Shown here: positions 27,815 to 40,282 of the stretch, piece after piece
How the letters are laid out: each line of letters starts with the position of its first letter
Numbering within the stretch: position 1 is the stretch's first letter
From: Bin5 sp965221345
GTDB lineage: Bacteria > Chloroflexota > Anaerolineae > Caldilineales > Caldilineaceae
NCBI GenBank assembly: GCA_965221345.1
Contig: CBDCSD010000001.1
Coordinates: 248,001-312,000 of the forward strand
DNA: 64,000 nt
Reading direction: 5' to 3'
Program-made: the position numbers and the translations under genes
The notes under the pieces: model-generated
What the model was told of the DNA's origin: nothing
The model's database searches: none
What the model saw: the letters and a program-made list of their open reading frames with translations, nothing else

Positions 27815-29387
27815 CCCGGTGGATATTAGGCCCGACCAGCTCGAAATCGTGCAGGAGATCCTGCTCAAGCATCTGCCTGCGGGCGTAAAGGTCTGGGTCT
27901 TCGGGAGCCGCGCCAACTGGACCACCAAGGACTCCTCGGACTTGGACCTGGCCCTAGAGGGCGAAAGCAAGCTCGGCCACAAAATGCTCGGAGCGTTGAA
28001 GGACGCATTCGAGGACTCGGCATTCCCCTACACGGTTGACGTCGTGGACCTCAACCGGATCGGCGATTCTTTCAGGAAGATAGTGGAGTCGCAGAAAGTG
28101 CTCCTGCCCGTGGATGGGGATGGGACTACGGCGGGCGACTGGATTCAGTGCACAGTGGCAGAGGCGTGCGGTTCGATCAACTACGGACTGACTGCGTCTG
28201 CGTCAAGCCGTTCGGATGGGCCAAAATTCCTTCGCATTACGGACATCGTATCTGGATCGATCGATTGGAATACGGTCCCACACGTCGAAGCTGATGATAA
28301 CACTGTAGCGAAATACCGGCTCCACGACGGTGACATCGTCATAGCAAGGACTGGGGCATCAACAGGTACGAGTGTCTATGTAAGTGATCCCCCACCATCC
28401 GTGTTTGCATCGTATTTGGTTCGCTTACAGGCAAAGCCTGAGATTGACGCACGGTTCCTTGCTTACTATCTCAAGTCAAAGGAATTTTGGGATTTTATTC
28501 GCGGTGTCCTAGGCGATAAGTCCGCCCAGCCAAATGCAAGTGCTTCCACAATGACGGCAGCACCCTTCAGAGCCCCGAGGGATGAAGCCCAACAACGCGC
28601 CATCGCCCACATCCTCGGCACCCTCGACGACAAAATCGAACTCAACCGCCGCATGAACCAAACCCTCGAGGAAATGGCCCGCGCCCTCTTCAAATCCTGG
28701 TTCGTCGACTTCGACCCCGTACGCGCCAAAATGGACGGCCGCTGGCGCCGCGGCCACTCCCTGCCCGGCATGCCCGCCGACCTCTACGACCTCTTCCCCG
28801 ACCGCCTTGTCGGCTCCGAGTTAGGGGAGATCCCCGTGGGGTGGGAGGTGAAGGCGTTAGGGGATATTATCGAATTAGCGTACGGAAAGGCTTTGAAGGC
28901 GGACAATCGGCGGGATGGAACGATTCCTGTTTATGGTTCAAACGGGCAAGTTGGTTGGCACGACGAAAAACTTGTGCCGGGGCCAGGAATCGTTGTCGGG
29001 AGGAAGGGCAACCCTGGAATCGTGACTTGGGTACATAGTGATTTCTTTCCAATTGACACGACTTTCTACGTCTTGCCTAAAGGCAATGACCAGAAACTGC
29101 ATTTTCTGTTCTTTGCATTGGCTGACCAAGACCTTTCCTCCATTGCCGCAGATTCGGCCGTTCCAGGACTGAATCGCAATCTGGCCTATATGAACAAAAT
29201 ACTGGTTCCGGCTATTGCGCTAACTAAAAACTTTGACGAATATGCCAAAGCGCTTTTCGCCCGGCGCATTCATCTACAAGAAGAATCCCGCGCTCTTGCC
29301 GCCCTGAGGGACACAATGCTACCGAAGCTGATTTCCGGCGAAGTGCGCGTAGAACAGAGTAAGAATCATTCAGAGGATGCAATCTGA
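27807..29387 (+). CDS. hsdS: fusion: MntA-like nucleotidyltransferase + type I specificity subunit HsdS
   Basis: 526 residues from the ATG at 27807. Residues 1-105 are a minimal nucleotidyltransferase with GS (33-34) ... DLD (45-47), fitting GS-x10-D-x-D. After a short Gly/Thr linker, a complete HsdS follows: TRD1 (about 112-250, 'FLRITDIVSGSIDW', 'HDGDIVIARTGAST'), the central conserved helix ('QQRAIAHILGTLDDKIELNRRMNQTLEEMARALFKSWFVDFDPV'), TRD2 (about 345-490) and the second helix ending 'LRDTMLPKLISGEVRV'. HsdS sets the DNA target of the methylase/nuclease. Nucleotidyltransferase genes often sit beside R-M genes, but here no stop separates them. TRD2 is visibly more AT-rich than the central part. 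Confidence 0.88.
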   Translation: MTSPVDIRPDQLEIVQEILLKHLPAGVKVWVFGSRANWTTKDSSDLDLALEGESKLGHKMLGALKDAFEDSAFPYTVDVVDLNRIGDSFRKIVESQKVLLPVDGDGTTAGDWIQCTVAEACGSINYGLTASASSRSDGPKFLRITDIVSGSIDWNTVPHVEADDNTVAKYRLHDGDIVIARTGASTGTSVYVSDPPPSVFASYLVRLQAKPEIDARFLAYYLKSKEFWDFIRGVLGDKSAQPNASASTMTAAPFRAPRDEAQQRAIAHILGTLDDKIELNRRMNQTLEEMARALFKSWFVDFDPVRAKMDGRWRRGHSLPGMPADLYDLFPDRLVGSELGEIPVGWEVKALGDIIELAYGKALKADNRRDGTIPVYGSNGQVGWHDEKLVPGPGIVVGRKGNPGIVTWVHSDFFPIDTTFYVLPKGNDQKLHFLFFALADQDLSSIAADSAVPGLNRNLAYMNKILVPAIALTKNFDEYAKALFARRIHLQEESRALAALRDTMLPKLISGEVRVEQSKNHSEDAI

Positions 29388-30901
29388 TGTCACAGGAACA
29401 AAATGGGCACAATAGACGCCCCATCATCGAGCTTTCAAACCATGAGGCCAAAATTTTCTTACTCAAGCACGAGAGCTACTTCAACCTTGAGTTGCCTACC
29501 TATTTCCGATTCGAAAGTCTACTCAGCGAAGTCTCTCAAAGGCTCAAAAGAAATTTTTCATTTAAGACGCGTTGCAGAGATGCTAGCGAGTTGGAAAAAG
29601 TCAACTACACAATTTTCAACAACAAAGATGGCAGATATTCTTGGCGACCTTGTGAGCTAATTCATCCGGTCCTGTATGTTTCTCTTGTCAACCAAATTAC
29701 AAGAAGAGACTCTTGGCAGGAAATCGTCACGAAATTCCAAGAATTCGCGTCAAATCCCAAGATAAGCTGTCTAAGCGTGCCTGTTCAATCGTTGACTCCT
29801 GAGAAGGATAAAGCCGAACAAATCAAGCAATGGTGGGAAAAAGTGGAGCAGAAATCAATTGAGCTATCCCTGGACTTTGAATACATCGTCCACACGGACC
29901 TTGTTGAATGCTATCCTTCCCTATATACACATTCAATTCCTTGGGCCCTCCACACAAGAAAAACTGCCAAAACCCAGAGAAACCCCGCATGGCCAATAGG
30001 TAACGTTGTTGATACCCACATACGAGCCATGAGAAATGGACAAACTAACGGCATTCCCCAAGGTTCCGTTCTTATGGATTTCATCGCAGAGATGGTGCTC
30101 GGATATGCCGATTCCCTGCTTTCAACCAGGATTTGCAAAGAGCAGATAGAGGAGTATCAGATTCTTCGTTATCGAGATGACTACCGCATTTTCGTCAACA
30201 ATCCCCAAGACGGGGAGAAAATCCTAAAGTACCTTACAGAGATAATGATTGGCTTGGGTCTGAATCTTAAACCAGAGAAGACCAGGGCCAGCAGCGAAGT
30301 AATACGCTCTTCCATAAAAGAGGACAAACTAGACTGGCTGAATCGAAAATCTGGTGACAGGATACTTCACAAGCAACTGCTGATTATCCACGACCAGAAT
30401 ACGAAGCATCCGAATAGCGGCAGCATCAGTCGCGGCTTGCAGGACTTCGACGAGTCACTTGAAAACGTAGGGAAAGTCGAATTTCCAATGCCACTGATCA
30501 GCATCGCAGTAGATATTGCGTTACGCAGCCCTCGAACCTACCCTGTGTCGGCAGCAATATTGAGCAAACTGATAGATTCCCTGAACAGTAACGATGAAAA
30601 ACGTAACGCGGTAAATAAGATTAGAAGGAAGTTCTCGGCACTTCCGAACACTGGGCATATGGATATTTGGCTCCAACGCTTTAGCTTCAAGTTTGACCGT
30701 AACATTGATTATGATGAGCCTCTATGTAATCTTGTGCGTCAGGAACCAGCATCGATCTGGAACAATGACTGGATTGAACTACCTGCACTAGAAAATGAAA
30801 TTGATCCACGAAAAATCATTGATAACGAAGAGGTTGAGCGAATCGGATCTGTCATCCCAAACAAGGAAGTCCGACTATTCGATGTGCCTTATCCTTGGTA
30901 A
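29387..30901 (+). CDS. reverse transcriptase, candidate defence-associated (DRT/UG-type)
   Basis: 504 residues; the ATG overlaps the hsdS TGA by 1 nt (TGATG), so translation is probably coupled. Palm-domain motifs are visible: motif A 'IVHTDLVECYPSLYTH' (about 167-182), motif B-like 'NGIPQGSVLMDFIAEMVLGYAD' (about 219-240) and the catalytic 'RYRDDYRIF' (about 261-269), then 'GLGLNLKPEKTRA'. The N-terminal ~150 and C-terminal ~190 residues have no domain I can name; there is no maturase X or endonuclease domain, which argues against a group II intron. Clearly more AT-rich than hsdM. Exact RT group cannot be fixed by eye. Confidence 0.8.
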   Translation: MSQEQNGHNRRPIIELSNHEAKIFLLKHESYFNLELPTYFRFESLLSEVSQRLKRNFSFKTRCRDASELEKVNYTIFNNKDGRYSWRPCELIHPVLYVSLVNQITRRDSWQEIVTKFQEFASNPKISCLSVPVQSLTPEKDKAEQIKQWWEKVEQKSIELSLDFEYIVHTDLVECYPSLYTHSIPWALHTRKTAKTQRNPAWPIGNVVDTHIRAMRNGQTNGIPQGSVLMDFIAEMVLGYADSLLSTRICKEQIEEYQILRYRDDYRIFVNNPQDGEKILKYLTEIMIGLGLNLKPEKTRASSEVIRSSIKEDKLDWLNRKSGDRILHKQLLIIHDQNTKHPNSGSISRGLQDFDESLENVGKVEFPMPLISIAVDIALRSPRTYPVSAAILSKLIDSLNSNDEKRNAVNKIRRKFSALPNTGHMDIWLQRFSFKFDRNIDYDEPLCNLVRQEPASIWNNDWIELPALENEIDPRKIIDNEEVERIGSVIPNKEVRLFDVPYPW

Positions 30902-30943
30902 CTCCCGCTTTCCTTCTATGAATACAAAGGAGTAGAGTCAGAA

Positions 30944-31933
30944 TTGAACTTCAAATCCGATCTGATCGACATTATCAAACACTATTTCTCTATGGAAGGA
31001 ATCTCCAGCGAAGATGACGGAGAAGCAAGTGACTTAGCGGCCCAATTCTGTGAAATGCGCATCAGAAGAATTGTTCCAAAGCCTCGAACGGTGCATTTCT
31101 CTACCGAGCTACATGACTCTTTGGGAAAACTTACCCTTGAGACCAATGCGCAACAAAAGGGAAAAGCACTGGAAGCATGGCGCGCTGTTTTTCGTATACG
31201 TGAACTTCTTGAGAATGGTGCAGGCATTACTCCGTACCTGAGCAGAAGCGTCAATGACTCGACGAGTACGGACAAGCTTCTTTGGGACTACGGCATGCAC
31301 CATTTCCATCTCAACAGTAAATCTGATGCGTCAGGGTTTATAGAGAGATCAGACTATCTGCTCTTCGCGATAGTGGCTGATAAGGATGCATATTTTGTGG
31401 ACGTAAGAAAACACCAAGACCCCGAGAAACTTCTGTGGGTAAGACAGGATCTCTTGAGGATTGTGCATTCCAATTGGCCTGAATTAACTACCTCTCGCTC
31501 CGTTCAAGGTGTAAAAGGGGACATAGTGACGGATGCGCAAAAGAGGGAACTGAGAAAGAAAAACGTTAATCTCATCGCGGAAGTGGGAGGGCATGCTATC
31601 GCGCCGCTTGGCATGGGAACAATGGCTGATGGCAGCAGCACCTTTTGCAGGATGTGGGGGGCCAAACTCCTGTTCGAAGTAGAACGGCATGTATCATACT
31701 TCTACAACCAGCCTCCTGAGCTACGGCGGGAATTGGAGGCCAAGGGAATGGACGTGTCCAGCGAAATGGAGTTTCAATTGGTCCTGTTGGACAGTCTGAA
31801 TCCATCGGCCGAGGTGATTGAGTCCTTGCAAGGTGACTGTTGCTTGAGCAGAGAGCTCAGTCGAATGGGCTTTGCTATTGTGGAAGCCACAACGAAATTC
31901 CCCATCTCGGTCTCGGTCAAAGACGATCCATGA
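30944..31933 (+). CDS. unknown protein encoded downstream of the RT
   Basis: 329 residues from a TTG at 30944, with AAAGGAG 11 nt upstream; no in-frame ATG lies close by. I recognise no domain. Visible features: 'KLLWDYGMHHFHLNS' (about 110-124), a His-rich motif, followed by 'RSDYLLFAIVADKDAYFVDVRKH'; a segment of alternating hydrophobics; 'PLGMGTMADGSSTFCRMWGAKLLFEVERHV' near 225-255. No signal peptide or membrane segment. AT-rich like the RT, 42 nt after it on the same strand, so it is the most likely partner or effector of the RT. Confidence 0.6.
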   Translation: MNFKSDLIDIIKHYFSMEGISSEDDGEASDLAAQFCEMRIRRIVPKPRTVHFSTELHDSLGKLTLETNAQQKGKALEAWRAVFRIRELLENGAGITPYLSRSVNDSTSTDKLLWDYGMHHFHLNSKSDASGFIERSDYLLFAIVADKDAYFVDVRKHQDPEKLLWVRQDLLRIVHSNWPELTTSRSVQGVKGDIVTDAQKRELRKKNVNLIAEVGGHAIAPLGMGTMADGSSTFCRMWGAKLLFEVERHVSYFYNQPPELRRELEAKGMDVSSEMEFQLVLLDSLNPSAEVIESLQGDCCLSRELSRMGFAIVEATTKFPISVSVKDDP

Positions 31934-32176
31934 CCACCCTCAACAAGGCCAAATTCGATCAAATCGCGCTTCCCAGTTCACCCCCCCCGGACTGAAAGAC
32001 CCTGTTCGACCACGGCCGCCCGCCTAGACCGGTTGGCCCGAGCTGCCTCCATTGTCTATGATGGACTGCAAATGACCGGCATGAGGAACGCGAAGTGGAG
32101 CTGAACAAGACCCGATGTAGCTGGGCCGCTGACGTGCAAGATCGCAGGGATTATGAGTCGAAAGTGAGGCGCATTC

Positions 32177-33496
32177 ATGCAATATGAAGCGAACAAGCCA
32201 ATCCCGCTGGCGCAAACCCGCATACGATTCGACGTCAGCGACAACAGTGTCGACAGGCCCGCCAAAGTTGCTTTACGCATGTTGCCCGACCCGCGTCTCG
32301 TCATTGAATGCGATTTGGATTTGCACAATTCGAATGTTAGTCTGCTCGATTTCCAGCAAGACTACGTAACCGCAACCATTCACAACCAGAAGATTGAATT
32401 CATTGTCGGGCAGTGTCCTTTTCACTTTGGTCCGGAAGAATTCCTGGTAGAACTGTCTCTTTTTCCAGAAAGAGAACCGGTCTCGATCCACCACACCGGA
32501 GATAGTCTCTCGAGTGTAGAATTCGTCGTTCTCAACTTTCCTGTTTTCCAAGGAAAACAGGAAAAAAATGTTGAATCCAAAGGATCTTGCAGTGGAGTCG
32601 GCACCGTTAGTATTCAAGTCGAACCCTGGATCGTCGACATCACTGCAGTACCCAATTTTGCCGATGTAAGAAAGGAACTGGCTGCGACCGGCGGCTATGG
32701 CATCACCCATTCGGGAACGGTCAGACGCGCCGACGGCGATGGGTTCAGAGTTTCGGAAGTTGAACAGCTTCTAGGCGGCTTGAGTCTCTTCTTGTCCTTT
32801 GCCCGCGGAGCCTACTGCGGGTTAACCTTGGTGAAAGGCAAGAGTCGCGATGGAGAGGTGGCATGGGAGCGTTGGGGTACAGATAGAGTGACGGGGTGGT
32901 TCAGTCCGCATTCCTGGTTCGATATAGACCATGGCCACCTGCTTGCAGAAGTCTTTCCGGGTTTCTGGCATCAGTATAAGAAACAGGAAAAAGATCTTCG
33001 GGTGGCTATAACTCTATACCTGGACAGCAACCTGGGCAGGAGCCACGGTGTTGGCTTGGATGGGGGACTCATACTAACCCAGGCCGCGCTTGAACGTATG
33101 GCGCACAACGTTGGCGGCAAAGGAACAGGCAAACGCATAGCAAAGGCGCTTATAGAGAACGGAATCACCAAAGAGGCGCTCCCGATCCTGACGGATTCTT
33201 GCCCCGAATTGGCGAGGCTGGCAACCGAACACGGCTGGGAACATGGACCGCACGCGTTGGTCGAAATTCGCAACAGCGTCGTTCATCCCCGGCAGAGCTA
33301 CGGCGAAATATCCGCAATGGCCTTCTACGAAGCCTGGAACCTGGGACAGTGGTATTTGGAACTGACGTTTTTGAGCCTCTTCGGTGCCTGCGGCGAATAT
33401 AGCAACCGCCTGACGAAAAAATGGGTGGGCGAAGTAGAGCCTCTCGGCCAGTGGCTGGTAAAGAACAGGCCACACATCATTGAAGAAAACGAGTGA
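32177..33496 (+). CDS. conserved-looking hypothetical protein with a C-terminal HEPN-like RxxxxH motif
   Basis: 439 residues; ATG at 32177 with GTGAGG a few nt upstream. The N-terminal ~200 residues look beta-rich ('LVIECDLDLHNSNVSLLDF', 'VSIQVEPWIVDI'). The centre has 'LSLFLSFARGAYCGLTLVKGKSRDGEVAWERWG', and the C-terminal third is helical with 'ALVEIRNSVVHPRQSYG' near 370-386, matching R-x4-H of HEPN RNases, followed by the long helix 'YEAWNLGQWYLELTFLSLFGAC'. An RNase effector role is inferred from motif and island position only. It lies 243 nt after the RT partner. Confidence 0.55.
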   Translation: MQYEANKPIPLAQTRIRFDVSDNSVDRPAKVALRMLPDPRLVIECDLDLHNSNVSLLDFQQDYVTATIHNQKIEFIVGQCPFHFGPEEFLVELSLFPEREPVSIHHTGDSLSSVEFVVLNFPVFQGKQEKNVESKGSCSGVGTVSIQVEPWIVDITAVPNFADVRKELAATGGYGITHSGTVRRADGDGFRVSEVEQLLGGLSLFLSFARGAYCGLTLVKGKSRDGEVAWERWGTDRVTGWFSPHSWFDIDHGHLLAEVFPGFWHQYKKQEKDLRVAITLYLDSNLGRSHGVGLDGGLILTQAALERMAHNVGGKGTGKRIAKALIENGITKEALPILTDSCPELARLATEHGWEHGPHALVEIRNSVVHPRQSYGEISAMAFYEAWNLGQWYLELTFLSLFGACGEYSNRLTKKWVGEVEPLGQWLVKNRPHIIEENE

Positions 33497-33748
33497 CTGG
33501 CGGCCCCGTGAGCATACAGGCTACCAAAAAGACGTAGTGAGAGGTGACCAATTCGTGGATCGCTACCCAACTATCCCGCAACTGCGTCTTCTTGACTATC
33601 GGCCACGGGCGACAGGTCATTTGAGTCTTAACTGTTGAACACAAATGACTTTGTGATTCAAAAATGGTATTTTGAAATACGCAAAGCCTTCTGACGTGCA
33701 TAGACGAATAAATAGCACGGACAATTGCTAGGTTATGCCGGCTCCATA

Positions 33749-36892
<3,144 letters not shown>

Positions 36893-37201
36893 AGCGCCCC
36901 TGACAGCCCTACACTTACACCAAAAAGAAAGAAGGCAGCGCGGACACTAATCGTCAATCTGTTTCGCTTCCCATCCAGCCCTGAACCGGCATATCCGCAA
37001 TCCTGCCCATCCTGAAAATCCCCCTAATCCAGCAAATCCTGATTCAGACAACCCTCGCCTGTCCCATCACAGCACACCCCCAAACAAAAAGAGTCTACCC
37101 CCCAAAAGCGTTGCAAATGTTGGACTGGTGCTTTACACTCACAAAAAAGTGGAACAGACACCCATTGGCTCTCGTCTACAGTTGGTATAGGTGATACCAC
37201 G
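36893..37201. other. intergenic region with dispersed repeat
   Basis: 37008-37063 carries a copy of 'atcctgaaaatccccctaatcc.gcaaatcctgattcagacaacc'. No gene supported. Confidence 0.55.
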
Positions 37202-39001
37202 ATGAGTCCGAGAAAAGTGCAAGTCGACTGGAAATGCGGCGTCAAACATTGTCCGTGCGGCCAGCCCAATCACCTCGACGAAACGCATTGCGTCAGATGT
37301 GGATTTGGGTTTGGCGGTACCCGGAGTCGTCAGCCTTTCAGGATGAGACGGCTATTCAGATTCGTGCTCCTGACAACACTGGCCATCTACTTGACCTTAT
37401 TTCTGTCCAGTTCGAGCATCTCAATACAGCAATCCACTGCCCTAGCCCAAAACACAAAAGCAAGTCTAGAAATCTTAGAGAATCGGCTCTTGGCTTTGCC
37501 GACTGTTCTGGACTGGAGAAATATAAGGTTTGGCAACGAGACCAGTGCAGAAGATTTGATTCTCACCTTGGAAACTAACATTCAGGCACTGGTGCAGCAG
37601 TTCGCTAACCGGAACGAAACGAGAAACCAGGTCGAGTCTTCGTCAGACCAGAATGAAGCGCAAGTCCACCGCAGCCAAAAGGCGACTGCCACCCCGACTC
37701 CGACAGCAATCCCTACCCCCACCAGGATCACCATCGACAAGGTGCTGGTGGTTCATGTTGAGCTCGGGAACGTTCGAACCGGACCCGGAATGAACTACGA
37801 CATTATCGGAAACGTTCAGGCTGGGGACCGGCTGGACGAAGTGGTAGAAGAGTCCAGCGGATGGTACAGATTCTGTTGTCTGGACGGAGACACACCAGGC
37901 TGGTTGCACAGCAGCCTGGTTACGGCATATCACACCGGCAGCGGGCCGCCCCCACACCTGAATGCAGACCCCTATTACCAGAAATACTTGGATGCAGGCG
38001 GAATACCGATTCTAGCCCCAGAAACAGTCTCGGACGAGGAACTACGGCGGACGCAGGCCACCCTTCTGGGTATGGTCGCGGACCGTCCTGACCTGCTGGA
38101 CGTGTTGGCATCGCAGAACACCAGGATATTGATATACGACAGAGACAAAGGTGGGCCTGCGCAGTTGCCAGAACTTGCCGATGATTCCGATTCGAAGTTT
38201 TCGGGAGTGTTCACTGAGACATCCTATGGAGGAGCCGTGGTTGCTCCCGCAATGACAACCTATCATTGCAACGAGACACTGATTCATGAGATAGCCCACG
38301 CCCTGGACTACGCGATTCGTACACAAGATCGGAAAGCCTTTCGTGAATCCGGATTCAAGCAGGCTCGCAATCAAGCCTACTTGAGCGCGATGGAGGCTGG
38401 ACTGTGGGCTGGCAGATATGAATCCACCGTGAGCCACGAATACTGGGCCGAAATGGTTGTACACTGGCTTCGACCGGATCTGTTTCGCACTCAATTGGGT
38501 CTGAGTGACCTGTCGGAGTACGACAGCAACGCGGCCCGCTTGATTCAACACTATTTGGGCAACCCGACCCTACCTGAATTCTGTAAGGCCAGGCAGTTCT
38601 CTATCAAGGGCAGGGTGTTGGATGATAGAGGCAATCCAATGCCCGAAGTTTGGGTCACGTTGTCAGCTTGGAGACATGAGGGCGACGGTGCTGTGCCGCT
38701 TCGTCATTCTGCAGATGTGGTGGCGAAACGGACCGGGATGGACGGTAAATTCTGGATTGTTGAGGCTGTGGACCCCGGCCTGCTGGAAGCAGCCGACTTT
38801 TTCACATTGGGGATCTGGCGAGGCGAACCCGCCGAATGGTGGCCTACCTGTTCAATAGCAGGATTTGCCGGCCATAACAAGACGGTAGTGAAGAGTCTGG
38901 GTCAGGAACGCCGCATCGAGGTGACGGGCCAGGACTTGAGCGGATATACCATAACCATCCCCAATGGATTTGACTGGTCCCCCCTGATGGATTGTCAGTA
39001 A
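37202..39001 (+). CDS. membrane-anchored protein: zinc ribbon, SH3b, HExxH metallopeptidase-like domain, CarboxypepD-like domain
   Basis: 599 residues. N-terminal Cys cluster 'CGVKHCPCGQPNHLDETHCVRCGFGFGG' (possible zinc ribbon), one membrane segment (about 50-75), then a coiled/helical stretch and a Thr/Pro linker. SH3b at about 180-240 ('GNVRTGPGMNYDIIGNVQAGDRL'). The next ~200 residues contain 'TLIHEIAHALDYAIR' (zincin HExxH) and 'SHEYWAEMVVHWLRPD' downstream, whose Glu could be the third zinc ligand. The C-terminus ('IKGRVLDDRGNPMPEVWVTL') looks like a carboxypeptidase-regulatory beta-sandwich. The peptidase-like part aligns by eye with the end of the 42875 protein. Protease activity is inferred. 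Confidence 0.75.
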   Translation: MSPRKVQVDWKCGVKHCPCGQPNHLDETHCVRCGFGFGGTRSRQPFRMRRLFRFVLLTTLAIYLTLFLSSSSISIQQSTALAQNTKASLEILENRLLALPTVLDWRNIRFGNETSAEDLILTLETNIQALVQQFANRNETRNQVESSSDQNEAQVHRSQKATATPTPTAIPTPTRITIDKVLVVHVELGNVRTGPGMNYDIIGNVQAGDRLDEVVEESSGWYRFCCLDGDTPGWLHSSLVTAYHTGSGPPPHLNADPYYQKYLDAGGIPILAPETVSDEELRRTQATLLGMVADRPDLLDVLASQNTRILIYDRDKGGPAQLPELADDSDSKFSGVFTETSYGGAVVAPAMTTYHCNETLIHEIAHALDYAIRTQDRKAFRESGFKQARNQAYLSAMEAGLWAGRYESTVSHEYWAEMVVHWLRPDLFRTQLGLSDLSEYDSNAARLIQHYLGNPTLPEFCKARQFSIKGRVLDDRGNPMPEVWVTLSAWRHEGDGAVPLRHSADVVAKRTGMDGKFWIVEAVDPGLLEAADFFTLGIWRGEPAEWWPTCSIAGFAGHNKTVVKSLGQERRIEVTGQDLSGYTITIPNGFDWSPLMDCQ

Positions 39002-39107
39002 TCAACATGGCGACCGTTTGACCTATACGACAAGATCCTGGTGGTGCTACAGGCGCCTCGCAGTAGAACGACCAGAACAGACTCCCGGCCGCGGCCCAAC
39101 CCAAGAA

Positions 39108-39213
39108 TCACAGTTAATCCCCAAAATCCCCCCAAGTCACAGTTCAGACAACCGTCCACCCCTGTACTCCACCCCATTGCGCCCACCAACTAAAAACTAA
39201 AAACTAACCACCA
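39108..39213. repeat. dispersed 'cagttcagacaacc' repeat and 'actaaaaact' tract
   Basis: 39108-39157 is a diverged copy of the 'aaatcc...ttcagacaacc' motif; 39188-39209 reads 'aactaaaaactaaaaactaacc'. These abut the left target duplication of the insertion sequence. Confidence 0.55.
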
Positions 39214-39247
39214 AAACACCCGGGTGCATCCCAAATTGTTTGTCAGG

Positions 39248-40282
39248 TCAAGTAAGACCAAGGAGTTGAAAAGGGTTGAGGTTGGGCTGGCTAAGTAAAG
39301 TTGAACGCAGTGCAAGCATAGCTTGGGCACCCAGACGGGACCAGCGCATACCAGATTGTTTAAGGCGCTGCTGGACGACATGCTTGCAGGCCGACTCGAC
39401 GGTGCCACTGCCGATGGGGTAACCGGCCTCACGGAACAGGTGATAGCGCATACGCCAGCGATTGTGGAAGAGATAGAGCATCGCCTTGCGCACGGGGTCA
39501 GGCAGGACATGCCCTCTGGGGTAGAGTAGGCGGATGTTGCGCAGGATATCGTGCAGGCGGCCTTCCATCAACAGCTGTTTTTGGGCGGAGACCCACTCTT
39601 TCGTCTGCTCTGATTCTGCGTCGAAGTGGTGTTGTGCGATTTGCCATAGCTTTTCGACAGCATGCCACCAGTCGATGATTTCGACGCAGTTGCCATAGCA
39701 CATGCGCACGATGTTCCAGATCCAGGCTGCGCCGTCATTGACACTGCTCAGATAGTTGGCTGTCTCCACACCGCGGCTACAGGCTTCCGCCCACTGCTGC
39801 TGTCCGAATTCGGTCGCATCCCACAGACCGGCCCGATAGCTATGGTCGCTCAAATGGGCGACGACCTTGCCTGTCATCGCATCCCGCAGATGGCGTACAG
39901 CTGAAACGGTCACCAGTTTCACCTCTTTCCAGCCTTCGCCGCGGATGTTGACCATCGCACCATCCATCGAGATGTTCATCACCTCGCTCGCCGGCGCAAC
40001 CGTCTCGCGCCAGACAACTTCTTCCTCCTTACTCGCTATCTGCACCGTTGCCTGCGCTTCTTCGGCTTGCTGCGCAACCAGCCGCCCTCCATACACCTTC
40101 GCCAGCCGCTGCAGACTGTTCTTCGAAAGCGTCACATGCGTCAATTCGTTGAACTGCTTGGCCGCACGCGCAAAGGGGATCTCACTGCCCAACCGCAACG
40201 CTTGCGCTATCGTCCCCGGCGACCAACTAAGTTGCTCTAGCAGCTGAAGTCGTTGGTCCAGGGGGAAAAATCCCCTGCCCAC
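39248..40282 (-). CDS. ISKra4-like transposase, catalytic part (ORF B)
   Basis: 344 residues in the ORF B frame. Features of the ISKra4 group: 'NISMDGAMVNIRGEGWKEVKLVTV' (first catalytic Asp), 'SSVNDGAAWIWNIVRMCYGNCVEIIDWWHAVEKLWQIA' (second Asp region) and 'AGYPIGSGTVESACKHVVQQRLKQSGMRWS' (catalytic Glu). The local ATG at 40282 lies inside the end of ORF A, and the expected product is a fusion with ORF A by a +1 shift at the overlap. Alternatively a single-base indel has broken one original frame. Confidence 0.85.
   Translation of the reverse strand: MGRGFFPLDQRLQLLEQLSWSPGTIAQALRLGSEIPFARAAKQFNELTHVTLSKNSLQRLAKVYGGRLVAQQAEEAQATVQIASKEEEVVWRETVAPASEVMNISMDGAMVNIRGEGWKEVKLVTVSAVRHLRDAMTGKVVAHLSDHSYRAGLWDATEFGQQQWAEACSRGVETANYLSSVNDGAAWIWNIVRMCYGNCVEIIDWWHAVEKLWQIAQHHFDAESEQTKEWVSAQKQLLMEGRLHDILRNIRLLYPRGHVLPDPVRKAMLYLFHNRWRMRYHLFREAGYPIGSGTVESACKHVVQQRLKQSGMRWSRLGAQAMLALRSTLLSQPNLNPFQLLGLT

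Noticed and set aside
29387..30901. Group II intron interpretation of the reverse transcriptase
   Set aside because: No maturase X, DNA-binding or endonuclease domain is visible, and the gene start overlaps the hsdS stop, leaving no room for an intron 5' ribozyme structure.
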